64,000 bases of DNA from Acanthosepion esculentum (lineage: Eukaryota; Mollusca; Cephalopoda; Sepiida; Sepiidae), in contig OZ038480.1 of the NCBI GenBank assembly GCA_964036315.1, positions 15,732,155 to 15,796,154 on the forward strand. The letters run 5' to 3'. The position numbers were made by a program, and so were the translations under genes. Below, piece by piece: positions 25,446-37,660 of this stretch. Under the pieces are notes generated by a model. The model saw only the letters and a program-made list of their open reading frames with translations, had not been told where the DNA came from and searched no databases. Positions within the stretch are counted from its first letter, which is position 1; each line of letters begins with the position of its first letter.

Positions 25446-26881
25446 TGACTGATTAAATGAGGTAACTATATAGATTATTTTTAATGTCAACAGAAATATG
25501 TTTGAAACAATAATCCTCAAATATTATTGACCTCCTTAAGCAAATAATCCATACAATGAAAGTCATAAAATGGATTGCATTAGCTCAGCCTGTTTTTCAT
25601 TAGTCAAGTTTGACTGATTGACTGACTGAGAGATAGATAAGTATCTACGAAGTAAATAAGGCTGTCAGCTAAATTAAGCCCCAAAATGTTTTCTTTTATT
25701 TGAGTCTTTTTTCTAAGTTAATGCATAGCTTTGTTTTCATTAAGACTGTATAGTCCTGTTGGAATAAGTATACTAGACAATCCAACATTTAAAAAAAAAA
25801 AAAAAAATTGATTGTTAATGATTAAAGGATTAATGATGTAGAAAAGTCTTGGAAAGAATCATAAGCAAATTTGGAGAGTTTTACTTCTTCAGGTAATGAC
25901 TTTATCAGATCGAATGTCTTTCCTTGTAGAGGGACAAACTAAGAGTAAGTAAATCCTCTTCATTGAAGTTTCTGAATATCTTTTATCAAATATGGCCTGA
26001 ACATATCCAATATGATTCCAGTCAGGAGATTGGCATTGCTATGACAGTTTTCTGCTGTTTTTTCCCAAATCTTTATCAGAAAAAAAAATGGGCAGGTATT
26101 TTATTGAACTTATATTTCCCATCTTTGCAAAAAAAAAGAGCTTCAAATTACTTCCTATGTTATAAACAAAACCCCACTATGTTTGATTGTAGGCTGTAGG
26201 CAGTTCAAACAAAATTTTGGGTGAGGCAATTTCCAGGCCCATACTCATATGCTGCTGAAAAATGAAGTAAATTAGTAACTTGCCTATAAAGTTATTTTAC
26301 TAAAATTTGACATTCACTTATGCTATAAAACTAAATTCAAAACCAACATAAAGAGAGTTGGGTTCCATTGGGCTATCTTGTCTGGAAACATCACTGCTAC
26401 TGCAGTACATATGGTGCCCACTAAGACCCTAAATCCAAATGGGTTACAGGCCTCATGATTGTGATGTGGAATAATGCTTGTGAGGAATATGCAGTGCAGT
26501 ATTTCTAGCAATGGGCACAACCACAACAGATGTTGCTCTACCAATTCTGACTAAAGCAAAACTTCACAGGTGTAGATCAATGGTCTTTCAAAGCTAACAG
26601 ATGCCATATTTTAAAAATTTGTATACACATGTTTCATTGAATATGATGGATAAGGAAAATTTTGTAAGTTTCTTTTTTTTCTTTTTTTATTACTATTAGT
26701 TTTTTTTCAAGCATCCTTACAGCTAATGTTTTATGCAGACTAAGAATGCATACAAAACTGTGTGGGGACAATAATTACTAGGGATAGTTTCTACACATTC
26801 TTAGTTCCCATAAAAGAAAAACTAAATTTTCCTTGTCAGTCACATTCAATAAAACATGTATAAAATAAAGGTTTCTGCCTA

Positions 26882-26884
<3 letters not shown>
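25446..26884. other. AT-rich interval, no gene recognised
   Basis: Contains an A-run (25791-25807) and T-rich stretches. The 26323-26544 minus frame (73 codons) looks partly protein-like but resembles nothing I know. Confidence 0.4.
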
Positions 26885-26939
<55 letters not shown>

Positions 26940-26940
26940 G
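26885..26940. repeat. Compound (TA)n(CA)n microsatellite
   Basis: A TA tract runs directly into a CA tract ending at about 26939, just before a mariner relic. Confidence 0.95.
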
Positions 26941-26989
26941 TCTAATCATAACGTATTGAGACTGTTGCTATGGTAACTGAGCTAAAGTA

Positions 26990-27412
26990 TGAAAATTGAA
27001 GCTACTTGGTACAGATTGATCTTCAGCTCTGTTGCACATACACACTATGTTGCAACGTTCTTGCTCACTTCCATTGTTTATAGCAGTGCTTTGAAGGAGA
27101 GGGTGTAGAGTGTGGTCATCTCACCACACCAGAGGTTCCATCAGTCCATGGCTTATGCAGCAGTTTTTGGCCAAGTACAACATTCCCAATGTTTGACAAC
27201 AAGCATATTCCCCCGATCATGCCCTCTGCAACTTTCCCTCTTCAAAAATCAAATCCCACTTGAAAGGAACAAGATTCCAAGACATCAAGGAAATCCAAGA
27301 GAATGAAACAAGGCAGCTGCTCAATAACCCCAAAAAGGAGTTCCATGAATGCTTCCATGAATGCTGGATAAAGTGTGTGGCTTCAGAAGAGGACTACTTC
27401 AAAGGAGATTAG
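26990..27412 (+). pseudogene. Mariner transposase relic of a second family, C-terminal half
   Basis: One plus-strand frame, continuous from about 27192 to a TAG at 27409, reads YSPDHALCNFPSSKIKSHLK, then FQDIKEIQENETRQLL and KKEFHECFHECW, ending CVASEEDYFKGD. This is the catalytic C-terminus of a classic DD34D mariner (YSPDLAP-F motif, with Leu for Pro here). It differs from the WPPNSPD family elsewhere in the window. The N-terminal half is lost or decayed. Confidence 0.78.
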
Positions 27413-27699
27413 ATGCAGTGTTGTAGCTTTCTTTTTATAGGACTAGTCCAGATTCTTTTTGATCCAACTTCGTATACACACACAAGTTTGATTGAAAACA
27501 ACTGACAAAGCACATTGATTAAGCTTTTTATTGATTTTTTTTTTGCATTTGTACAAGTGATTTCTTTTCTGGACATAGAATGTTGACATGATCTGTAGGT
27601 CTGAGGTGTTTTCAGCTAATTTATTAGACATTGTCAAAGATGTTTTTTGTTATGTGTGTGTGTGTGTGTGTGTTTTTAATTCCCAAGTATGTCATGGCC

Positions 27700-27930
27700 A
27701 CATTCATAGTATTGAGTTGGCTTCTTTTTATTATCAATGCTTCCATTATTTTTAACTGTTTTTTTATATGCGGATGAGTCTATTACATTCATATTTTCCA
27801 CAAGCAATTTACAGAGAGGTTGGTAGGTCTGTGTATATTTAAATGGGTCCTAATTGAGTTAGGATCCAGGAGATGCAAAGTAAGTGTCCTTGATAAGCAT
27901 ATAGTTGTATGTCTAGAAAATAAATCACTT
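27700..27930. repeat. Dispersed repeat R8 (copy 1)
   Basis: TCTTTTTATTATCAATGCTTCCATTATTTTTAA, TTTTCCACAAGCAATTTACAGAGAGGTT and TATTTAAATGGGTCCTAATTGAG recur in the same order at 37170-37390. Not classified. Confidence 0.65.
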
Positions 27931-29254
27931 GTATGAATGCAAGAAAAATTTAATAAAAGGCTTCATGGTAGTACCTTGTCATTTGTCTTCAATGAAACTT
28001 TTATAAAAGAGACATTGCTTCCCAAAATACACAAGTGTATGTGTGTAATATAACAGAAAATAATTTCGTCCAGTAAGTTGACTGTTATATGTTTATCACT
28101 TTTTGAAAAATGACATTGTAGCCAACTAGACTTCATTCAACAAAAATAATATATTACTATACCTGTGCAGGTGTGTTTTTCATTTTTAATTAATTCTTTC
28201 TTTGCTTTCATGTCAAACATTTCTAATTTAAGAATTTATTTGCCCTGGAAAATAATCTGAAAATGCATAAATTCTGCATTGCCAGGTTCTACAACAGCTG
28301 CTACTCTTTGCTGCAAAACAAATAAGCCACCATTAAACAACAACAACAACAACAGAATATATTGAATAACAAGCAAAGCAACAAGGGTGAACCAAAATGT
28401 CAGGTGCACCATCTGTTACGAGTTGAGATGCATTATCGTAAAACTGAAGATTTTAAGTCTTGGGAAACAAAAATATTTCAAGTTTAGAGTCATCACTCCT
28501 CAGATTTATCAGTTCTAATAAAAAAAATTTTGTTTTTAATTATAGATCCCCATAATACACCACATTTGCTTGTACTAAGCCTCTGTTAATACTATCAGGT
28601 GTTTAAAAATCCCCTTAAATATTTTTCCTTAATATTTAGCAAATGTCAAGTCAAATTTTCATGATCAGCCAAGTAGCTTTCTGATTAGGAGTTTCTGGCT
28701 TCAGTCATAATATTTATGTGACTTACAAGTAGTTTTATTTGTTTTTAACGTTTAAAAATTCATTTTTTGAATTCTGAGCTTTTAATAAGATTTTTCAAAA
28801 TAAAATTTCCTTTTTATTTATCCAATAAAAAACAGAAAAACTAGTATATAATGATAAAATTTCAAACTAAATAATGTATCTATAATTTAAATGGGGAGTT
28901 TGAAAACCCTATGGTACTACTAATGTTATGACGATGTCCCACAATATTTACTGAGAGTTAATTAACACCACCACCAAAAACACATGCTCCAAATTTACTA
29001 AATGCAATACACACATATGCACTCACACACACACACACACACACACACAAAATTAATACTTAAACATTCAGGTAATTATTATGTATGAACTGGATGTAGT
29101 ATGAATTTCAGTCACTACCTTTTGTGATCTGGTGTCTTGACTGACAAAGAGATGACTTTGAAGGAAACAGTGGAAACTAAGTTACAGTATGTCATTTTGT
29201 TTTTTTACCATGGTCAAATTCCTCAAATGTCTCTGTTATAATCTATGTATATAA
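27931..29254. other. AT-rich interval
   Basis: Holds a CAA repeat (28336-28353) and a CA microsatellite (29022-29049). No coding signal seen. Confidence 0.5.
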
Positions 29255-29600
29255 AAATGACTTGTAGGTGATTTAATGGATAGCAGCTTCAAATGAGAAA
29301 TCAGAGAGATGAGTTCAAATTCCAGTTGAGTTCATTAACTTCAAATGCTATTATCCTTAGGAAAGGTATTAATCCATCTCTTCCCCCTCCAGCTATGGGT
29401 TAAATAATAGGACAGACAGGGCTCTTTAGTCTTGGTTGATAACAAGTCTAGAGGAAGGACAACTCTGAATTCAAAACTGGTTTGGCATAAGGTTAGTAAC
29501 TCCATTCAGTAAAAACCTACAACTTGCTATGGAAACTACAGTAGCATGCTAAGAGCTGTGACCCCGTACTCCTCAGAGTTTGCAGGACTTGAGTGAATAA
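29255..29600 (+). mobile_element. SINE (tRNA-type)
   Basis: The head GTGATTTAATGGATAGCAGCTTCAAATGAG holds an A-box-like motif, and GAGTTCAAATTCCAG a B-box-like motif. The body (CCTTAGGAAAGGTATTAATCCATCTCTTCCCCC) and the tail (CTACAACTTGCTATGGAAACTACAGTAGCATG) match 31440-31765. Confidence 0.75.
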
Positions 29601-29884
29601 GTGATATATGTAAATATAATTCAGAACCAATTGAAAGTGGTGCCAACCCTTGATCTATAACAAACTCTTTTAAATTCTGAATCATAATGTTTAGAAAACT
29701 GAAGATAAGAATAGACAATTGTAAAAACAAAAACACATGCCAAGTTCTCTGTATTACAGTTACACTCTAAAAGGCAATGTAATTTTAATTACAAAAGCTC
29801 TCTTTACAATTGACATGCTATTCAAATTCATTATATCAAAGTCTTTATTTTATTTTTATTTTTTACAATGATGTTCACCCTATA

Positions 29885-30120
29885 GAAGGCCCAAGAGCCA
29901 CTCAAGATAGAGGGTTACAAAGTAAGAGGCACCACTTCAAACAAGGAGATAATACCACCAAGATACAAGGGTCCACTGAAAGTGAAAGAGAAGGAAAAAA
30001 AACTTTAGAGAGAACTGGAAACCCAATCCTAAACAGGAAACAAGGGATAAACCTCTACTCCTGTTCAAAAGACATGAAAGGAATGTGAACCAGATGATAG
30101 ATGAACCTATCTACTCCTTT
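29885..30120 (-). mobile_element. LINE 3' end fragment (family A relative)
   Basis: Second copy of the 17546-17720 repeat: CAAACAAGGAGATAATACCACCAAGATACAAGGGT and AGGAAACAAGGGATAAACCTCTACTCCTGTTCAAAAGAC. Confidence 0.6.
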
Positions 30121-31190
30121 TAGAAATAGATAACAAGAGATTCATGGAGAAACAATGGATATTTATATGGGTATCAATATGACAGAGTAAACAGGAATTA
30201 AAACAAGTTAAAAATGATACTGCACATAACATTAAAAAATGTCATTAACATATCAAATATTGTTCAAATCTATTCTTTGTATATTTGTTATTAATATAAC
30301 ATTTTGATCAAACTATTCTTCAGCCCTCATCAGGTGCGATTTGTAAGGAAAACGAAATCTACAGAGCACATATACCAAGAAGAGATTTGAGTCTCCAAAT
30401 AATGTGGCATAAGTGAAAACGGTGTCAGGCATTTTTGCATCAAACTTAGGTAGTGGTAAATAGAATTTGATTCTAACACATAGAATATATTTGATAGACA
30501 GTGCAATCATAAAATGAATGAATTTGCATTTTCTTTTCATGTTTACAAAAGTGAAAATAACTACTGACATGCAGCAAATTAATTTTGACGTACAAACGAT
30601 TAAAGTAGAAAACAAAATCAGAGATGAATGGCCATAGCCGTACAGAGAATTCATATACAAGACATCATTTTATATATAGTGAAAATCTTTTATGCCTAAC
30701 AAAAACACAAATTACTAAAATGTAACATATTTAAAAGACAAGCTGATTCTTGTAAAGAAAGTGCTAAATATCAAAAATAGAGCAAAAATAGTCAAGATAA
30801 GGAAAGGTTTAAAAGACTTATCTTAGGACCAACGTCAAGTTTCACAGACACACTATACAGATCATATAAATCTATTGAACTCATTAGAAATATGGTATCT
30901 CCTAATTCAATAGATTTATCAGATCCCAAGGAGCAGTGTGTGAAATAAACTTGAAATAAATTCAAAGTCTCTTGAACTTTTCTTTGTGTGTGTGTGTGTG
31001 TGCTTATGAGATAATGAATAGATAAAGAATTTACTGTGAAGTAAACAATACACATCAGTAGAGTTCTCAAATAATTTCTTTCCTATTATATTTATAGTTC
31101 TTTCTATTCGCACAAAACATTTTTACGTTTCAGAAGGATAAAAAAAATTTGGCTTTGAATATCATGAAGATCAACTTTTGCAGTCTTTCT
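30121..31190. other. Interval with two moderately long minus frames of unknown meaning
   Basis: Minus frames at 30313-30660 (115 codons, hydrophobic) and 30792-31070 (92 codons) are longer than most here. The second, after an AG at about 30955, reads YFTHCSLGSDKSIELGDTIF and onward. I recognise neither. A GT microsatellite (30984-31002) runs through the second. Both may be chance frames. Confidence 0.3.
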
Positions 31191-31194
31191 CAAA

Positions 31195-31375
31195 CTATTC
31201 AGACTCATACTATCACCTTTGTTGTTTCCTTCATACCATTTTGGCTATGGTCTTCTTCAGGGGTTGTATCTGATGAAGACCAAATAACATATCAACTAAA
31301 ATGTGACAGAAGCAACTAAGATAAATATACTAGTTGGAATAATTTTTGAAATCATCAAAATTCTTCAACACTATG
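31195..31375. repeat. Dispersed foldback repeat R9 (copy 1)
   Basis: GTCTTCTTCAGGGGTTGTATCTGATGAAGACC is self-complementary, and the layout (…TTTGTT…CAT…AACTAAAATGTGACAGAAG…CTAGTTGGAATAATTT) parallels 33900-34080. Confidence 0.55.
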
Positions 31376-31439
31376 AGCAGAAACTATTAATCTATTCACT
31401 GCTAAATATGCCTTTTTAATTTTATAATTACTGCATTGA

Positions 31440-31765
31440 ATGTGCTTGTAGTGTAATAGCTAGCAGCTTGGAAAGAGAAATTGACTAGCAGGTATAATTA
31501 CAGCTGAGTTTGTTGCATTCACTTTCACACAAGTACCCTGGGGAAAACGCATGAACCTATCTTTTCCCCTCCTTCCCCAAATGAGTTAAATGGCACAGCA
31601 GACTGACATCTCCAAACTTGGTTGGCAACCAATCTAGGAGACTGACAATTCAAAACTCAAACCCTTAAAACGTACGTACTATAGAAACTACAGCAGCAAT
31701 ACCTAATGTTGTGTGGTGGTGCTCCTATTCTCTACAGAAGAGTTTAAAGAAATCATAGAGAGAGG
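31440..31765 (+). mobile_element. SINE (tRNA-type) with remnant of the 5S junction
   Basis: TTGAATGTGCTTGTAGTGTAATAGCTAGCAGCTTGG repeats the 5S-tRNA junction seen at 43965-44000 and 18840-18870, though no further 5S sequence remains. Body: CAAGTACCCTGGGGAAAACGCATGAACC. Tail: ACTATAGAAACTACAGCAGCAATACC. Confidence 0.75.
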
Positions 31766-32839
31766 GGGGGAGAGAATTCCTTTATCGGGTTAACCTCATA
31801 AAAAAAAGCAATAAAAAAAAATAAAAATCTTATTTTCATACAAATTAACTAATCTGTAAAGCAGACTATTTAATAAATGAAATCTATAAATGTTAAACTA
31901 TTTTAATAATATAAAATAGAAATGAAAATCAGTTTCAGAAAGATATACACAGGTCCCAAAAGTTTCAAAACCAAGAGTCACAGGTCAAAAAAGATTATTA
32001 ACTATCATATCATCCAATTTCTTTCGAGTTCATGTTGTCAGCCTCTCAAAAGCAGGAGTTCAAAACACCCACGATAAAAATGAGCATATATTGTCAAGCT
32101 ATGAAAGGGCTTGAAATAAGATCAGGGTTTTTTAACCATTGTCAGCAGAGAAAACATGCAATACATAGGCACTACTGTTGGTAAGGTAAGTTGTAATTTT
32201 CTTCAGTGCAACGCCTTAGAATAGAGATCTTGTCATAAAGCTCAAACACTCACTTGTTGTCATATCATATCAACAAAGTAAATATGCAAATTTCTTTTGA
32301 TTGCACACAGACATGCTGCCAAGAATAACACATTATGAAAAAACAATTTAACTTGTTTGTGGCACTGAACTAGTAACTTGCTGACCTATGTTGTTCACAG
32401 CACCAAACAAGTTGATCCACAACAAGTATTTCTGTAAGTAAATATCTATGACATTGCAACATTTGCCCAGCCAGTCTGTTCGATGTTCGATCCCCCGCAG
32501 CTGACCATTGGATGGATCACTTTGTTTTGATTTAGATCCAAAGGCTGACGAGGATCAATTGGTCTGGACAAAATGAAGCCACAAGTCATAGGACAAATTG
32601 TAATAATGAAAATGTTTTATATAACATTTCTTGTACAGAGCTGGTAGTACAATATCAGTTTTTCAGGTAGAAATATATTCTTCATGCAGGAATATATCTG
32701 TCATGCAAAATTATTTCCCTCTTCAAATATTTCATGACACTTTGTTCATCGTGACTAAGGTGACAAGGTTTTTGGAAAACAGCTCAAAGTTGGAGGTCTT
32801 CTTCAGCAGCAGGAAGTCACATCAGTTTAGTGATGCAGT
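31766..32839. other. Interval with weak coding-like remnants
   Basis: The minus strand at about 32465-32595 reads PMTCGFILSRPIDPRQPLDL and onward without a stop for some 45 codons, and may be a further part of the relic at 32840-33240. The remainder is AT-rich. Confidence 0.35.
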
Positions 32840-33240
32840 CATCCTCCACCTGGCGGCTTTTCCTCCTTGATCATTTCAATTCTCTGTTTATATGGACATC
32901 CATCCAAAACTGGCATGAGGCTTGATGTGTGTTGAGATTTCAGCCATTCCCTTAATCTCCAAAGAGGGAAATTAATTGCATGCCTAATTTTGGAGAAATC
33001 TCTTCTCCCAGGAGTGGTGATAGCAGAATATCAACCTACCCGCCAACTCATTTCTTCTCGTATTGGTGCCTCATACCAATAGTGGCCAAGGGGTGTAGGC
33101 AATTCCTCCACCTCGCTTGGGATTCCACTTAGACCCTTCACTTCTATGGTCACCTGACCAATCTCTAGTCTGTATGGGGCAGACAGGCATGGATTAGCTC
33201 CAATTATTAATTTTAATTAAGGTTCAAAATTTTCATCAAC
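32840..33240 (-). pseudogene. Coding-like relic of unknown family
   Basis: One minus frame stays open from about 33230 to 32840 except for a single TGA near 33035. It reads ANPCLSAPYRLEIGQVTIEV, then PSEVEELPTPLGHYWYEAPI, REEMSWRV, the TGA, and later PLWRLREWLKSQHTSSLMPV. It is GC-richer than its surroundings, and such length with one stop is unlikely in this AT-rich DNA. I recognise no domain. It could be a transposon ORF or a processed pseudogene. Confidence 0.5.
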
Positions 33241-33311
33241 AAAATTCCTCAACCACTTCCACATTCATCAGCTGTTCCTCTGACAGCCTCTTCTTGTGGG
33301 GGTAGGGGCTT

Positions 33312-33720
33312 CTATCCAAAGAAATCTCATCTCTTCAGTGATTCACCCCTCCCTTTTTGATAAGTGATTATATATATATAAAGCAATTCTACAACTCTGC
33401 CTTTGTTTCCAGAAACCTTAAATATTATCTCTCAATCAATTTTCTTATGGTCTGTAAACAATTCCGTAACCTAGATTTTAAATAGTAATTATCAACAATT
33501 TCTCCATTTTGGTGCTTATCAAGAAATTTCACTACTCCAGCGATTCCCACCTTCCCCTCTTTTGACAAGTGATAAAAAAAAAAAAAAATTGAACAATTCT
33601 CTAACTCTGCCTTTGTTTCCAGAAGACCCTAAATATTATCTCATGACGGATTTTTTCCACCATTTTATGTCCTGTAGACAATTTCTTAACATGGATTTTA
33701 AAAACAATAAGGTCTCCATT
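33312..33720. repeat. Tandem duplication of a ~200-bp unit
   Basis: Unit 1 (about 33312-33513) and unit 2 (about 33515-33720) share CAACTCTGCCTTTGTTTCCAGAA, AAATATTATCTC and AAGTGATTA/AAGTGATAA in the same order. A partial third unit may start near 33780. Confidence 0.7.
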
Positions 33721-33899
33721 TCATTGTTAGTTGTCAACTTCAGCCATATGTTTTTTTTTGTAGGAAAAAAAAATCAGAAGTTTCTGTCCTTCCCTTTTGC
33801 CTTTATCCAAGGAAGATAAAGAAAAATAATCCCTCTCAATTTAATAAATCTTGCTTGGTCTCTTGGTATAGCTATCAAGCTATCCCTTCAAACCTTAAG

Positions 33900-34080
33900 G
33901 TGGGACATATCAAATTGGTATCCTCTTCTTTGTTATCTCTTGCATACAGTTTCAGCTATTTGACCATCTACAGGTGTTGCATCTGAGAGAGGTCAACAGC
34001 TGAAACATTGCAAGCAAAATAACAAGCATGAGGATACTAGCTGGAATAATCTGCCAAATAATTAAAATGCCCCAGTTCAA
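33900..34080. repeat. Dispersed foldback repeat R9 (copy 2)
   Basis: TTTCAGCTATTTGACCATCTACAGG...GAGGTCAACAGCTGAAACATTGC is an imperfect inverted repeat. The flanking text matches copy 1 at 31195-31375. Confidence 0.55.
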
Positions 34081-34128
34081 AACTTTGGATAATAACTATT
34101 GATCTTTCAAAAGTATCTCAGTAATGAT

Positions 34129-34235
34129 AAGGAGGTGCTGATAAGTTCTTAGCCTGATCAAAATCTTTTTAAAAAAAAAAAAAAAAAAAGAACAATTGGG
34201 AAGTGGATTGAAGCAAAAACTTTTCAGCACCTCCC
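34129..34235. repeat. Short MITE-like element (GGAGGTGCTGAAAAGTT family), copy 1
   Basis: It starts GGAGGTGCTGATAAGTT and ends AACTTTTCAGCACCTCC, i.e. inverted ends of about 17 bp, with TCAGCCTGA...GGGAAGTGG inside. An A-run interrupts the middle. Other copies are at 43090-43186 and 49529-49613. Confidence 0.7.
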
Positions 34236-35552
34236 TCATATGTATGCTAAAACTAGGTGCTGTATTTTCAGATGATTCAGAATCCAAGATGAGGAATTGA
34301 TAAAATGTCAACAGCTGCACCATTTCCACAAAACAGTTTTCTTTTTTATCAAATCTTAGATTCTGTCTGATGTGCTAATCCTCTTTATAACACATAAAGA
34401 GGCACACACACACACAGGATTTGCACAATACTACACAAAAATAAACTTCATCTGATATGATTTTACAGACTGTGACTGAAAGAAGAAATAAAATTATTGT
34501 TTTAATTTATTTCAATTTTTTAAATATGTTTTCATGATTCATTTTTGACTAGTTTTCTTCATCTAAGTATTTATTTTTATGACAATGTTCCAGATCAAAT
34601 GCCCTCTAACCATTATAGTCAGCAGCATGAAGCCAGATTAACAAAAAAAAAAGCTTTCAGACTGACTTGAATTTGTATTCCATAAAGAATTTGTCTTTCA
34701 AAAATTAAATATTAAGTTAACCACAGAAATCTAAAACTAGACCTAATGTCAGTGCTAATCAAAAACTATTTAATTTCCAATACTTTAAAATTAATAATAA
34801 TAATAATACAGTATAGCAATGCAAATATTAAGACTTAGTGGCCTGTAATCCTATACTCTAGCATTGAGCTAAACTCAAGGTTATGTTATAGATTTGAATT
34901 TTTCTTTATTCAACTGGCTAGTCAATAATAAAAACTTAAGATTTATTAACAAATTTTTGCTTTCTCCCTTTCTATCTTAATTTATGTCAACAACAGTTAA
35001 AGGAAAAACAACTCAAGCTTGATTCTACCTGTCAATCAGTTCCATAAAAAGCTTTGTATTATAAGAATAATAAGTATATTACTTATGACAAATCCCAAAA
35101 ATATCAAGATTCAATGAAAGACTAATAATCTGCAATGTTTTGCTAAGAAAAAACATCATAAAAAAAGGAAGCTAAATAATTTGAATGTTCTTTATTGGTT
35201 GAGCTTAGTAATGCAAGAGAGCTTGAGAAAGGAAGTTATTGGATACAAAGTAAACTAACATATCTGATGGAATACAAGACTCCACCTATTTACATTTACC
35301 GGATTATTTACATTTAATATGACAGAATGATAGTTAGGCTAGGAACAAGTCCTGGTGCTCTATGGTATCTGGGTAAATATTAGTCTATCAAATACCTAAA
35401 CTTGACATGTAAGGCCAGAGAAATATTTTTGAGCCATTTGTTTGGAAAAACTTGATATACCTTCAAATATGCTAAGGCAAGAAAAATTTTTGGCTGAAAA
35501 ATTCAAAAGAATATTGTATCTATATTTGATCCTTACCCAAAATTTATTCATG

Positions 35553-35591
<39 letters not shown>

Positions 35592-37059
35592 AATTTAAAA
35601 AAAATCAATTTATAATGCCTTAACGTCTTCCCCAGCATAGAGGAGTATATATATTCTTACCAAAAGTGTCTTTTCCAAACATGGATGAATAATAATGTCC
35701 AAAAGATAACGTTGAAAGCCCATCTACAGACGCGTTGATCTTGATTATTTTTATGCCCTTCTGAGCTTGAAATGAGTCGTTTTCAACTTATATGTCTGGT
35801 AGAAGTGTTAACCACCACTCTGGTACTTCAAGATGCCTCAGTTTCTTATTAAAAACAAATTTAAAAATTGGCTGAAATAAAAGATTTTTCCCAAAATAAT
35901 TGGCAGGGAAGGGGTTAAGATTAGATCATTTAGTAAATATTTTACAAATCCTTCCCAAGATATTTTGTTTAGCATCTTCAGTACAGGATAAGATAATATA
36001 AAAACAATAGAAAACAGTTGAAAATTAATCATTAGATTATTTCAATGATTAATCTATGAATATAAGAAAGCATTTTAATGCAGTGATAGGACAAAAAGTA
36101 GATGCTTGGTTATTTACATTATGTAGAGTCAGACGAATATCCTTATGTTTGTTGTTACTTTTACAATGTTTTGTTCCGTAGCTCAGGTATCTGTTAATCC
36201 ACGTAACCTTCAAGGAATTTCAATGTGAACCCTTTATTTAATCTACAAGGATAGATTATTGTTGTTCTATTGTTAATGTCATCTGCTCTTTTTTTTTTTT
36301 AGTACTGCTTAGTTCTTGCTAGTCCCGTTTTCATTGAATCCAAGTCTGTACTAATCAGCCCCAGAGACTGAACTCATAATTAATATAACACCAAATTCAC
36401 AAACCAATGCTTTAGTGAGAAGTACTATGAAAGTAACAAAGATAAGGACATTAGTCTGACTGTAAATAATGATAATTCCTTGTCCCCAAAATTTAAACAA
36501 AAAGTACTTTGTTCATAATGTTTCAGTTGAGGAACTAATATTAATATCTTGAAAGTGATAGAAAAAAAAAAAAAAAAGAAATTCTTTTGACATGAGCAAC
36601 ATATGATCCAGCTATCTAATCAAGTGTTTGTAACTTTAATCCAATGGCAGAACAAAAATCAATCGTAGAACTAAAGAGAGGACTGGAGGGTGGGGCCTCA
36701 GCACTCACTTTTTACAATTGCTGAAAAACAAAACAAAGGACGAACTTTGTTGCTTTGGGACTTATATATGACAGTGCTATGAAGCTGTATCATGACTGCC
36801 ATTAATTTTCAAAATAAATCATAAAACTTATTTTTGTATGTTTTATATGGGGTGGGGGCTGGAGAATTAGTTTCTAAAACTTGTATATAACTCTTTTATA
36901 CAGAAAAAAAAAAAAAGTTTATACAGGTCTCATTCCAGAAAATAAGTACAAAAGAACAACTTAAAAAGCATATTTAAAAATTGGAAAAGAAGAAATGTTC
37001 ACAGTAAGATAAGAGATCTTTAGTAGTGCTCCCTCACCAATAGTATGACTTGTGCTACC

Positions 37060-37063
<4 letters not shown>
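34236..37063. other. AT-rich interval
   Basis: Contains a long A-run (35552-35588), a GGGGTGGGGGC block near 36849 and an R3 repeat at 36170-36425. No coding evidence seen. Confidence 0.45.
36170..36425. repeat. Dispersed repeat, family R3
   Basis: CTTCAAGGAATTTCAATGTGAACCCTTTATTTAAT, TAGTACTGCTTAGTTCTTGC and CCCAGAGACTGAACTCATAATTAATATAACACCAAATTCACAAACCAATGC match 40980-41190. Confidence 0.65.

Positions 37064-37110
<47 letters not shown>
37064..37110. repeat. (TA)(GT)n microsatellite
   Basis: About 20 GT units preceded by a short TA tract. Confidence 0.95.
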
Positions 37111-37111
<1 letters not shown>

Positions 37112-37149
37112 ACAAGTTTCATTGAAGATGACTGATTAGGTACTGATTA

Positions 37150-37395
37150 TTGATGTTATGGAGTGTTGGCTTTTTCTTTTTTTATTATTAGTGCTTCATT
37201 ATTTTAAATCCTTTTTTTTTTAAAACATGTGAATGAGATTATTATACTTGTATTTTCTACAAGTATGTTGTGGATGGAGTTTGCTAGGTTTCCGAGTGTA
37301 TTTAAATGAGTCCTAATTGAGCTATGGTCAGATAGGTGTAACTTGAGTCTTATTGATGTAGTAGTATGTCCAATGTAATTCAATAATACACATAT
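37150..37395. repeat. Dispersed repeat R8 (copy 2)
   Basis: Shares the ordered words listed for 27700-27930. Both copies follow a GT-rich microsatellite. Confidence 0.65.
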
Positions 37396-37496
37396 ATTTT
37401 AACGCATTTAACAGTTAAATAGCATAACATACAAATAAACAAAAATTTCAAACTTGCATATATGATTAAAAAGTTACATCTACAAGAATAAGTATT

Positions 37497-37660
37497 GTTA
37501 TGAATAATCAAGAGTGGTCTCCTCTTGTTTTATTACTCTCCTCTTTGAAAGAGCTATTTCTGCTTACTGGTACTATAAAAGAACACTATACACAAACCTT
37601 GTATTCTCAGCTGAATAAAGCTTTCTTAAAGCCTACACCTGCGTACTTTTGTCATTACAG
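37497..37660 (+). mobile_element. Possible short solo LTR
   Basis: The 164-bp segment begins TGTTATGAATAATC and ends GTCATTACA. It contains a TATA-like ACTATAAAAGAAC followed by AATAAA 52 nt later and a pyrimidine-containing end, the order of a retroviral-type LTR. No matching second LTR and no clear target duplication are seen. Confidence 0.3.

Noticed and set aside
30313..30660. A 115-codon minus frame with hydrophobic stretches
   Set aside because: No acceptor, donor or family resemblance convinced me, and the lower-coordinate end (TCAGCCCTCATCAGG) resembles dispersed repeat ends.
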